Source: JACPSX01 sp035288405 [NCBI: bacterium] (GTDB lineage Bacteria; JACPSX01). From it: 8,867 bases of DNA. Both the position numbers and the translations under genes were made by a program. The notes under the pieces are model-generated. The model was not told the DNA's origin. It ran no database searches and saw only the letters and a program-made list of their open reading frames with translations. Positions 1 to 6,602 of this stretch are shown here, one piece after another; position 1 is the first letter of the stretch, and every line of letters starts with the position of its first letter. The stretch is taken from positions 1-8,867 of the forward strand of contig DATEAK010000010.1 of the NCBI GenBank assembly GCA_035288405.1, given 5' to 3'.

Positions 1-404
1 TCAAGCTCAAGCTCTTCACCGAGGTGAAGAACTTCGTCTCCGAGGTGGAAACGGGGGCACCGGTTACGACCAAGCGCCAGGCCCAGACCAGCGTCATCGT
101 CGAGGACGGGGATATCGTGGTGATCGGCGGACTCATCCGCAACGACTCTAGCCAAGGGGTATCTAAGGTCCCCATCCTGGGGGACATTCCCCTGATCGGC
201 TGGCTCTTCCGCTCTTCCCGGAAGACGGAGCAGAAGAGCAATCTCCTGATCTTCATCAAGCCGCACATCATCAATACAGCGGAACAACTGAGGCAGCTCT
301 CGGACGAGAAAAAAAACGCGAGGGAAGAGATGGGCAAGCAGTTTGAGGAGCAGCGGAGCCGAGGGAAAGCCATCGGCGAAGTCCTGAAAGAAATGGCGAA
401 GTAA
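1..404 (+). CDS. gspD: Type II secretion system secretin GspD, C-terminal fragment (5' end outside window)
   Basis: This is the last 134 codons of the T2SS secretin, the outer-membrane multimer whose gated beta-barrel releases folded substrates. The reading frame is open from base 3, so the gene starts upstream; the first in-window GTG (base 24) is internal. The translation carries the secretin-core hallmark VEDGDIVVIGGLIR, followed by the VPILGDIPLIGWLFR motif (the conserved inner-gate and barrel region), then SNLLIFIKPHII, the final barrel strand. About 45 highly charged residues follow the barrel, in the position of the S-domain that binds a pilotin or neighbouring subunit in other GspD proteins; that role is inferred. 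The TAA stop at 402-404 is directly followed by gspE, with only 1-4 bases between. Identity as a secretin is very secure. Assignment to GspD rather than PilQ or another secretin rests on the downstream gsp genes. Confidence 0.95.
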   Translation, partial: KLKLFTEVKNFVSEVETGAPVTTKRQAQTSVIVEDGDIVVIGGLIRNDSSQGVSKVPILGDIPLIGWLFRSSRKTEQKSNLLIFIKPHIINTAEQLRQLSDEKKNAREEMGKQFEEQRSRGKAIGEVLKEMAK

Positions 405-405
405 A

Positions 406-2115
406 TTGATGATACGGCAGCGCATCGGGGAAATATTTCAGGAAAAGTTCGGAGTATCCGCGGATCAAATCGTGGCGGCTCTGGCCCTGCAAGTCCAGAA
501 GCCCAACCGTCTCGGAGAGATTCTTGTCCAGCAGAAGACCATTTCCGAAAAAGATCTTCTCCAGGCATTGAGCCTGCAGATGGACATTCCCTATCTTTCG
601 AGTCTGGATGGGATCGAGGTGGACACTTCTCTCCTGCCCCGTATCCCTGTCCACTTCGCCAAAACCCATAAGCTCTTTCCGATCCGTGAGCAAGCCGGCA
701 TGATCCAGGTAGCCGTGCGAGACCCCATGGAGGTCCAGCCTTTGGATGATCTGGCCAAGCTTCTGGATCTTCCTGTCCAGCCCATGGTTTGCTCCGAGGA
801 GGAAATTGTCTCCGCCATCGGGCGCTACTACAACCACAGCGGAGAGTCGGCTCAAAAGGTCATGGCGGATCTGGGGGAGGCGGATCTCGATTTGCTGACG
901 GGCAACGGGGATGGTGAGACGGCCACGGACCTCTTGGAAGTGGCCTACGAGGCTCCCATCATTCGCCTGGTGAACTCCATGATTGCCCAGGCTGCCAAGG
1001 ACCGGGCCAGCGACATTCACATTGAACCCTACGAGAAGGAACTCAAAGTTCGCTACCGGATTGACGGCATTCTTTACGATCTCGTCCAGCCTCCGAAGAA
1101 CTACCATATGGCCATCGCCTCCCGTATCAAGGTCATGGCGAACCTCGACATCGCCGAAAAGCGACTGCCTCAGGATGGCCGGATCAAGATCCGGCTGGGA
1201 GAAAGGGAGATCGACATCCGTGTCTCTGTGATCCCGACCGCTTTTGGCGAGCGTCTGGTGCTGCGGCTTCTGGACAAATCAAACCTTCTCCTGGACCTGG
1301 AAATGCTCGGGCTTGCTCCCGACGATTTCCAGAAGTACCAGCGATTCGTTCGACACTCCCACGGGATCATTCTGGAGACAGGCCCTACGGGGAGCGGAAA
1401 GACGACGACCCTCTATGCGACCCTGAATCGGATCAACTCCACGGACAAGAACATCATCACGGTCGAAGATCCCATCGAGTACCAGTTGAACGGCGTGGGC
1501 CAGATGCAGGTGAATCCGAAGATCGACCTCACCTTTGCGAATGGGCTGCGGTCGATCCTGCGGCAAGACCCGGACGTGATCCTGGTGGGGGAGATCCGGG
1601 ACTTGGAGACCGCCGAGATCGCCATCCAGGCTTCCCTGACGGGGCACCTGGTCTTTAGCACCTTGCATACAAATGATTCGGCGGGAGCCGTGACCCGTCT
1701 TCTCGATATGGGAATTGAGCCCTATCTCGTTTCTTCCTCGGTCATCGCTATTATGGCCCAGCGCCTCGTGCGGGTGGTGTGCAGTGAATGCAGGGAAACG
1801 TACCCGCCGGAGCCCGAATCTTTGAAAGACCTGGGGGTCTCCAGCCAGGAACTTGAAGCGGCCGGTGGGGTGCTGGCGCGTGGGCGGGGCTGCCCCCGGT
1901 GTCTTCACACAGGGTATTACGGGCGCACGGCGATCTATGAACTTCTGGAGATGAACAATTCAATCCGCAAGCTCATCCTTTCCCGCGCCGATGCCGGCAC
2001 GATCCGGGAGGAGGCGGTCCGGGAAGGAATGAGGGCCCTTCTTCAAGACGGGGTGCAGAAAGTGCTCAAGGGAATTACGACAATGGAAGAAGTTTTGCGG
2101 GTGACGCAGGAGTGA
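406..2115 (+). CDS. gspE: Type II secretion system assembly ATPase GspE
   Basis: This is the cytoplasmic hexameric ATPase that powers pseudopilus assembly, working with GspL and GspF at the inner membrane. The 569-residue protein has an N-terminal GspE/MshE-type domain (about residues 35-145, with the IPYLSS and LFPIRE stretches) and a C-terminal secretion ATPase core. Visible motifs are Walker A GPTGSGKTT (326-334), the Asp box ITVEDPIEYQ (351-360), Walker B VILVGEIRD (391-399), the His box TGHLVFSTLHTND (412-424), and a zinc-binding tetracysteine at C459, C462, C496 and C499. The tetracysteine is typical of GspE/PilB and absent from PilT. All catalytic motifs are intact and the length is usual. 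The start is either TTG at 406 or, more likely, the adjacent ATG at 409; no strong Shine-Dalgarno is visible, so translation is probably coupled to the gspD stop a few bases upstream. PilB is the closest alternative; context favours GspE. Confidence 0.97.
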   Translation: MMIRQRIGEIFQEKFGVSADQIVAALALQVQKPNRLGEILVQQKTISEKDLLQALSLQMDIPYLSSLDGIEVDTSLLPRIPVHFAKTHKLFPIREQAGMIQVAVRDPMEVQPLDDLAKLLDLPVQPMVCSEEEIVSAIGRYYNHSGESAQKVMADLGEADLDLLTGNGDGETATDLLEVAYEAPIIRLVNSMIAQAAKDRASDIHIEPYEKELKVRYRIDGILYDLVQPPKNYHMAIASRIKVMANLDIAEKRLPQDGRIKIRLGEREIDIRVSVIPTAFGERLVLRLLDKSNLLLDLEMLGLAPDDFQKYQRFVRHSHGIILETGPTGSGKTTTLYATLNRINSTDKNIITVEDPIEYQLNGVGQMQVNPKIDLTFANGLRSILRQDPDVILVGEIRDLETAEIAIQASLTGHLVFSTLHTNDSAGAVTRLLDMGIEPYLVSSSVIAIMAQRLVRVVCSECRETYPPEPESLKDLGVSSQELEAAGGVLARGRGCPRCLHTGYYGRTAIYELLEMNNSIRKLILSRADAGTIREEAVREGMRALLQDGVQKVLKGITTMEEVLRVTQE

Positions 2116-2122
2116 AAACTTT

Positions 2123-3340
2123 ATGCCGGTGTACGGTTATCGAGCGTATGACCAGGGCGGCAAGTCGATCCAGGGAGTGATCGAAGCGGAAAGCTCTCGC
2201 GCTGCCCGCGTAAAGCTGCGTAGCAGCGGTCTTCTCCCTGCAAAGCTTCAGGAAGGGACTTTTGCCGAGTCTCAAGAATCCGGCGTCTCCATCAGCCTCT
2301 GGGGGACGATCAGCCAGAAAGACGTGGCTGTTTTTTCCCGTCAGCTTTCCACCTTGCTGGCAGCGGGTTTCCCTCTGGTGCGAGCCTTGGAAGCCATCCT
2401 TGGCCAGGTCTCCAATCCACATTTCAAGAGAGTCCTGGCCCGAGTTCGGGACCGGGTCAATGCAGGAGGCTCCCTGGCCGACGCCTTGGGGGAACACCCG
2501 CGAGTCTTCCCACCGATTTTCGTAAGTATGAGCCGGGCCGGCGAATCGACGGGGGCTCTGGATCTGGTGCTGGGGCGATTGGCTGATTTCACCGAGGGGC
2601 AACTCGCACTGCGAAACCGGGTTTGGGGAGCTCTGGCTTATCCTCTGATCATGTGCTTGGTGGGGTTTGTGGTTCTCACTTTCCTTCTCACTTACGTGAT
2701 TCCCACCGTGGTTCGCATCTTTGCTGAGATGAAGCAAGCTCTGCCCCTGCCCACCTATGTGCTTATTCAAGTAAGCAGCTTCTTGCGGAGCTGGTGGTGG
2801 GCTCTATTCGGGGCAGGAGCAGCGGCAGCTCTGGGGGTTCGCTCCCACTTTCGGACTCCCCAGGGGCGTCTGTTCTTCGATCGGGTCAAGATGCGACTCC
2901 CGTTATTAGGCGGGCTTGTAATCAAGATCGCCGTAGCTCGTTTCAGCCGCACATTGGAGATGCTCTTGCGCGGAGGAGTCCCGCTGCTGCACGCCTTCGA
3001 GATTGGCGGGGCCGTGCTCAACAACATCGTTCTTGAGGAAGCGATCTCCCGAGCCCGCGAGCGCATCAAGGGTGGGGAAAACATTGCGGGCCCTCTCAGC
3101 GACTGTGCCTTTTTCCCTCCGTTGGTTGTGCAAATGATCAGTGCCGGAGAGAAGAGCGGCCATCTGGAAGATATGCTGCACCGGATTGCGGTCATTTACG
3201 AAAGTGAGGTGGATGCCGCGATTCAGGGCCTCACCCGATTGGTCGAGCCGATCATCATTCTGGTCATGGGGGTCGTCGTGGGAACCATTGTTCTGTCGAT
3301 TCTGCTGCCGATTTTCGAGATGAACCAGTTTATCCGCTGA
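2123..3340 (+). CDS. gspF: Type II secretion system inner-membrane platform protein GspF
   Basis: This is the polytopic inner-membrane platform protein (GspF/PilC family) around which GspE and GspL are arranged and which is thought to lift pseudopilin subunits out of the membrane. The 405-residue protein shows the family layout: a short N-terminal region starting YGYRAYDQGGK, a first cytoplasmic helical domain (about 68-165), a transmembrane segment (about 170-195), a second hydrophobic segment (about 219-238), a repeat of the helical domain (about 270-365), and a final membrane segment (about 374-398). The duplicated signature is visible as FSRQLSTLLAAGFPLVRALE and later FSRTLEMLLRGGVPLLHAFE, plus SRAGESTGALD and SAGEKSGHLED. 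Start ATG 2123 has an AGGAG at 2108-2112 that overlaps the gspE stop, which implies translational coupling. Identification is secure. Confidence 0.97.
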   Translation: MPVYGYRAYDQGGKSIQGVIEAESSRAARVKLRSSGLLPAKLQEGTFAESQESGVSISLWGTISQKDVAVFSRQLSTLLAAGFPLVRALEAILGQVSNPHFKRVLARVRDRVNAGGSLADALGEHPRVFPPIFVSMSRAGESTGALDLVLGRLADFTEGQLALRNRVWGALAYPLIMCLVGFVVLTFLLTYVIPTVVRIFAEMKQALPLPTYVLIQVSSFLRSWWWALFGAGAAAALGVRSHFRTPQGRLFFDRVKMRLPLLGGLVIKIAVARFSRTLEMLLRGGVPLLHAFEIGGAVLNNIVLEEAISRARERIKGGENIAGPLSDCAFFPPLVVQMISAGEKSGHLEDMLHRIAVIYESEVDAAIQGLTRLVEPIIILVMGVVVGTIVLSILLPIFEMNQFIR

Positions 3341-3357
3341 GATCACGGAGGTTTTGG

Positions 3358-4962
3358 GTGTTCGGGAATGTGATCGGCCTCGACGTTGGCACGGATTCAA
3401 TCAAGGCATGCTGTGCCCGCAGGTCTTGGCGCGGGATCCATATCACCCGCCTTTTCCATGAGACTTTGCCGGCGCAGGGGTCAGAGGAAGAATGGCAGTC
3501 CAGTGTGGTAGCGAAGCTGCGGGAGATTTTGGCAAGCTGTGGCCCCGGAACAGCTCATATTGTCAGCGCACTTTCGGCCGGCGCGGCTTTTCTGCGGGAT
3601 CTTGATCTGCCCATCAGTAAGATCCAGAAACTTCGAGAGGTGGTTCCCTTCGAGGTGGAGCCCCAGCTTTCCCTCTCCCTGGAGGAGGTCGTCCTTGATT
3701 TCCTTATAAAGGAAGGAAACGGCCACGGCGGATCAAAGATTCTTGCTGCGGCAGTGCCCAGAACACGCCTGGAACGCCATCTTGATTTACTGGCCCGGGC
3801 CGGATTAGATCCTGCTTGCGTCGATCTGGACTTGCTGGCCGCCTCCTATCCCTTCGCCGGCAAAAGAGCGCTGAAAGCAAGTCGCCTCCAGATCCTGGTT
3901 GATCTCGGAGCGGGCAAAACATGTCTTGCCGTTTTGAACTCTGGACGCGTTGTTTCCATGCGCTCTTTTCCCGTGGGCGGACTTCACCTCACACGCGCAC
4001 TCGCCGCGGAAAAGGGTCTCCCCTTCCAGGAAGCCGAGGAGTTTAAGAAGACTCAGCTGCCTGCCGACTTTCGCCTCTGGCCGCAGGCAGCGGTCTCTCA
4101 CTTTGAGTATCTGCGTAAGGAAATGGAAAAGACCCTGCATGTGACGCGAGCAGGGGGGAACTCAAACCTCACGCCGTCGGCGGCGATCGTCTTGTGCGGA
4201 GGAGGGGCGCGGACGAAGGGGCTCAAGGAATATCTGACGGCTTACCTGGCTTGTCCGGTATCCACCTGGCGTATGCCTCATCCTCCTCTCAACACCAACG
4301 CGGAAGAAGAGTGCCTGTTTGCAGTAAGTAGCGGCTTGGCTTGGCGGGGAATCAGGGATGGTCAGACGTCTTTGAATTTTCGGCGAGGTGAGTTTGTACG
4401 CCCTGAACTCCGGTCTTTGAAAAAGATTCAACTGGCCTGGAGTGCGGCAGCGTTCCTACTCATGCTGGCCGTGGGGGGGGGAGATCTCTGGTGGCGCATT
4501 GAACTGGAAAGCCGCCGACTCGAAGGTCTGACCCGGCAGGTAGAACAAACCTACCGACAGACGTTTCCAGGTACGAGTCGGATCGTCGGCCCAGCGGTCG
4601 AGATACGCCAGGCTGTCGATCGGAACCTGGAAAAACTCAAGGGAGCCCCTGCGCTTGATCCTGATTCCACGGGAGCCATGGGCCTTCTGATCGAGTTAAG
4701 CGAGCGGATTCCGGCTCAGGTCAAGTGGACCGTCAGTGACCTGTCGGTTAGCGAAGAGGAGATCTCCTTGAGAGGGGAGGCTTCTTCCTTTGACGGCGTG
4801 GAAGAGATCCGCAGGGCACTGGACAAATCTCCTCTCTTTTCCGCGGTTCGCGTGACCAATGTGAGGGCAGGGGCGGTCAAGGAACGGGTGGAAGCAAGTT
4901 TTCTGCTGACGCTGAAGAGAAGGGACGGGGCCGTCAAGGGGCAGATTCGTCGTGCGACTTAG
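3358..4962 (+). CDS. gspL: Type II secretion system protein GspL, with PilM-like cytoplasmic domain
   Basis: This 534-residue bitopic inner-membrane protein recruits the GspE ATPase and pairs with GspM. The cytoplasmic part (about 1-345) has an actin-like fold of PilM/GspL type with recognisable nucleotide-binding loops: phosphate-1 GLDVGTDSIK (7-16), phosphate-2 VDLGAGKTC (181-189) and an adenosine-type loop VLCGGGARTKGL (278-289). A single transmembrane helix lies at about 357-376. The periplasmic part (377-534) starts with a predicted coiled region and ends in a PilN/GspL-C ferredoxin-like domain ending near LLTLKRRDG. It therefore resembles a natural PilM-PilN fusion, as GspL is generally understood to be. 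GTG start 3358 has the Shine-Dalgarno CGGAGG at 3346-3351, 6 bases away. Its position between gspF and gspG is unlike the classical operon. The end overlaps gspM by 11 bases. Whether it binds ATP is inference from the motifs. Confidence 0.88.
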   Translation: MFGNVIGLDVGTDSIKACCARRSWRGIHITRLFHETLPAQGSEEEWQSSVVAKLREILASCGPGTAHIVSALSAGAAFLRDLDLPISKIQKLREVVPFEVEPQLSLSLEEVVLDFLIKEGNGHGGSKILAAAVPRTRLERHLDLLARAGLDPACVDLDLLAASYPFAGKRALKASRLQILVDLGAGKTCLAVLNSGRVVSMRSFPVGGLHLTRALAAEKGLPFQEAEEFKKTQLPADFRLWPQAAVSHFEYLRKEMEKTLHVTRAGGNSNLTPSAAIVLCGGGARTKGLKEYLTAYLACPVSTWRMPHPPLNTNAEEECLFAVSSGLAWRGIRDGQTSLNFRRGEFVRPELRSLKKIQLAWSAAAFLLMLAVGGGDLWWRIELESRRLEGLTRQVEQTYRQTFPGTSRIVGPAVEIRQAVDRNLEKLKGAPALDPDSTGAMGLLIELSERIPAQVKWTVSDLSVSEEEISLRGEASSFDGVEEIRRALDKSPLFSAVRVTNVRAGAVKERVEASFLLTLKRRDGAVKGQIRRAT

Positions 4963-5485
4963 TAAGCGGGAAATAAGCATAGTTGTTGGAGGATCCGCCC
5001 TGGCGGCGGTGATTCTTCTGTACGGGTTGGTTCTGGCTCCGGCTCTCGACCGCTTCCATACGCTCGAGCGCAAGGTGGTCCAGACGCAGAGGGAGCTCCA
5101 GGAGATGGAGAAGTTGCGCCGGCAATATCGGGATCAAGAAGCGCGGCTGGCTGAATTGGGGCAGCGCCTGGAGCGTCGAGGTAAGAACTTCAGCTTGTTT
5201 TCGTTCGTCGAAGAGCAGGCACGCAAAGCAGGCGTGAGAGATAAACTCACCTACGTGAAACCTGGCGCGGCAAGTGTGGGCGGGTATTTTCCGGAAGCGG
5301 CGGTGGAACTGAAACTGGACGGGGTGTACTTGAAACAGTTGACGGCGTTTCTGGAAGGAATCGAGGGACCGGAAAACATGGTCAGAATAAAGAAATTACA
5401 GGTGCGCACACGCATAATAGGGGGACGCAACCTCGTGGAGGGAATCTTGACCCTTTCCACGTTTGGGTTTCCCAAGACTTCGTAG
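4952..5485 (+). CDS. gspM: Type II secretion system protein GspM (PilO-like)
   Basis: This 177-residue bitopic inner-membrane protein fits GspM, the partner of GspL in the assembly platform. A short basic cytoplasmic N-terminus (RLSKRE) is followed by one transmembrane helix (about 9-30) and a heptad-like, charged coiled coil (about 33-75, rich in E, R, Q and L). A periplasmic alpha/beta domain of about 100 residues ends in an ILTLSTF strand, as expected for the ferredoxin-like fold of GspM/PilO. There is no strong sequence signature; the call rests on size, topology and position directly after gspL. The GTG start at 4952 overlaps the gspL stop (4960-4962), with AAGGGG about ten bases upstream, so the two are probably translationally coupled, matching their stoichiometric complex. 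An alternative label is PilO-like protein. Confidence 0.8.
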   Translation: MRLSKREISIVVGGSALAAVILLYGLVLAPALDRFHTLERKVVQTQRELQEMEKLRRQYRDQEARLAELGQRLERRGKNFSLFSFVEEQARKAGVRDKLTYVKPGAASVGGYFPEAAVELKLDGVYLKQLTAFLEGIEGPENMVRIKKLQVRTRIIGGRNLVEGILTLSTFGFPKTS

Positions 5486-5487
5486 TC

Positions 5488-5493
5488 AGGAGG
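5488..5493 (+). promoter_or_regulatory. Strong ribosome binding site of gspG
   Basis: A perfect AGGAGG lies 9 bases before the gspG ATG at 5503 and just after the gspM stop. It is the most consensus-like Shine-Dalgarno in the window, which fits the need for far more major pseudopilin than the other subunits. Confidence 0.75.
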
Positions 5494-5502
5494 TTCTGAA
5501 AG

Positions 5503-5955
5503 ATGACTCGGCGACTGGTTGGAAACGAGTCGGGGTTCACGCTCATTGAGCTGATGGTTGTTATTCTGATCTTGGGACTTCTGGCGGGAATCGTCATGCC
5601 GAAACTCATCGGTCGCACGGAGGAGGCCAAGAGGACGCAGGCGGTGGTGCAGATGCGCAATATTGAGAGTGCCCTGCAGCTTTACCGTCTGGACAACGGG
5701 TCTTACCCTTCGACAGAGCAGGGTCTGGAAGCCCTGGTGAAGCAACCCTCCGTGGGACAAGTTTCCACCCACTGGCGCGAGGGGGGCTATCTGGAGAAGG
5801 GGAAGGTTCCCAAAGATCCCTGGGGGAATCCCTACGTTTATCTTTCCCCTGGTGTTCATAACCCGGATTACGATCTGAAGTCTCTGGGGGCCGATGGTGC
5901 GGAAGGAGGGGAAGGAAAAGATGCGGACATCGAGAATTGGAACCTTACCCAGTAA
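5503..5955 (+). CDS. gspG: Type II secretion system major pseudopilin GspG
   Basis: This is the major subunit of the periplasmic pseudopilus. The 150-residue precursor has an 11-residue leader (MTRRLVGNESG) cut by the prepilin peptidase GspO/PilD between G11 and F12. The mature N-terminus is FTLIELMVVILILGLLAGIV with the key Glu at +5, followed by the hydrophobic helix that holds the subunit in the membrane and packs the filament. Family hallmarks of GspG follow: MPKLIGRTEEAKRTQA, the NIESALQLYRLDNGSYPSTEQGL stretch, KDPWGNPYVY, and the C-terminal calcium-binding loop (SLGADG, then EGKDADIENW). Length and all motifs are normal for the family. The start is fixed by a perfect AGGAGG at 5488-5493 and by the short leader. 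No defect is visible. Confidence 0.97.
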   Translation: MTRRLVGNESGFTLIELMVVILILGLLAGIVMPKLIGRTEEAKRTQAVVQMRNIESALQLYRLDNGSYPSTEQGLEALVKQPSVGQVSTHWREGGYLEKGKVPKDPWGNPYVYLSPGVHNPDYDLKSLGADGAEGGEGKDADIENWNLTQ

Positions 5956-6016
5956 AGCATTTGCCGATGCTCGATCTCCAGCAAACCATATTCCGAATGT
6001 AAGCAAGCGGAGAAAG

Positions 6017-6520
6017 ATGCGTCGGTCGTGCGCCGGGTTTACCCTCCTGGAGCTGGTCCTTGTTCTGTTCATCCTGGCTGTCACGACGGCTCTTGTGTTC
6101 CCCCGTTTCGTCGGTGTGCTTGGAAGTCTCAAGCTAAGGAGCGCAAGCCGGCTTCTTGCCGCTGCATCCTTCGGGTTGAGACAAGAGGCCCTGATGACCC
6201 GTCAAAGGTACCGCATGATCTATCAGGTCGAGAAGGGAACCTATGAGGTCGTACTGGTTCCCCAAGAAGGGGAGCCTCAAGTCTTGAAGCGAGAATCTCT
6301 CCCTTCTGGGATCTCCTTTCTCGATGTGCAAACTCCCACCCAGGGGAAAGTGAAAGAAGGGGAAGCCAGCGGCGATTTTTTCCCGGGGGGATATGTGGAG
6401 GAGACTACGATTCATCTGACCGGCTCGGGAAACCGGATTCAAACTTTGATCATCAAACCTTTTGCTCTGGGGGTTGATGTTCTTGAAGGTTACGTTGAGC
6501 AGGAAAAAAAGCCCTTCTAG
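6017..6520 (+). CDS. gspH: Type II secretion system minor pseudopilin GspH
   Basis: This minor pseudopilin sits near the pseudopilus tip, joining the GspG shaft to the I-J-K complex. With the start at ATG 6017 the precursor has 167 residues and a short leader MRRSCAG, a prepilin peptidase site G|FTLLE, then the hydrophobic segment ELVLVLFILAVTTALVFP. The remainder resembles GspH: RSASRLLAAASFGLRQEALMTRQRYRMIYQ is the conserved helix-to-sheet part, followed by beta-rich sequence with a VHLTG-like IHLTGSG near the end. I prefer 6017 because the leader length is normal and GGAG (6009-6012) lies just upstream. The frame is open further back, with ATGs at 5894 and 5921; the latter has a very purine-rich upstream sequence but would give a long leader and overlap gspG. 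The gspG-gspH gap is 61 bases. Assignment to GspH is by motif and position. Confidence 0.88.
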   Translation: MRRSCAGFTLLELVLVLFILAVTTALVFPRFVGVLGSLKLRSASRLLAAASFGLRQEALMTRQRYRMIYQVEKGTYEVVLVPQEGEPQVLKRESLPSGISFLDVQTPTQGKVKEGEASGDFFPGGYVEETTIHLTGSGNRIQTLIIKPFALGVDVLEGYVEQEKKPF

Positions 6521-6552
6521 CGATATCCCCTTCCGTCTCTCTTCTTGGATTC

Positions 6553-6599
6553 ACTTTCCCCTCTCCCCTTTGGGGAGAGGGTCAGGGTGAGGGGAAAGT
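6553..6599 (+). repeat. REP-like palindrome, left copy flanking the DUF559 gene
   Basis: A GC-rich imperfect palindrome. The arm 6559-6568 (CCCTCTCCCC) pairs perfectly with 6572-6581 around a 3-base TTT loop, giving a 10-bp stem. Outside it ACTTTC (6553-6558) pairs with GAAAGT (6594-6599), leaving 6582-6593 as a bulge. The segment 6572-6593, read on the minus strand, matches 6947-6968 at 20 of 22 positions, so it is the inverted partner of the right copy. It lies in the 82-base gap between gspH and the DUF559 start, and its right edge (AGGGG at 6590-6594) also supplies the likely Shine-Dalgarno of that gene. There is no T-run after the stem, so it is not a classical terminator, though it could affect mRNA stability or attenuate distal genes. 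Confidence 0.85.
6590..6594 (+). promoter_or_regulatory. Repeat-derived ribosome binding site for the DUF559-gspI ORF
   Basis: AGGGG at 6590-6594 lies 8 bases before the GTG at 6603. It is part of the left REP-like palindrome. This supports GTG 6603 as the start; the next in-frame ATG (6621) is 6 codons later and would still keep the domain. Confidence 0.5.
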
Positions 6600-6602
6600 C
6601 TT

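Noticed and set aside
271-1107. Long open frame on the minus strand opposite gspE (278 codons)
   Set aside because: It lies wholly against the conserved gspD/gspE coding sequence, shows no recognisable domain, and is expected from codon bias in a GC-rich gene.
2075-2770. Minus-strand open frame of 231 codons opposite gspF
   Set aside because: It is a shadow of gspF; no domain, no plausible ribosome binding context, and it covers conserved codons of the real gene.
5251-6132. Minus-strand open frame of 293 codons across gspM, gspG and gspH
   Set aside because: It is antisense to three well-supported genes with intact motifs; its translation is arginine/serine-rich without family resemblance.
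6521-6552. Promoter for a separate DUF559-gspI-J-K transcript
   Set aside because: No recognisable -35/-10 pair is visible in the short gap after gspH; the genes are more simply read as one operon.
6559-6581. Rho-independent terminator after gspH
   Set aside because: The stem is strong but no T-run follows (the next bases are TCAGGGTGA), and a near-identical palindrome occurs inverted on the other side of the DUF559 gene, so it fits a REP-like repeat better.
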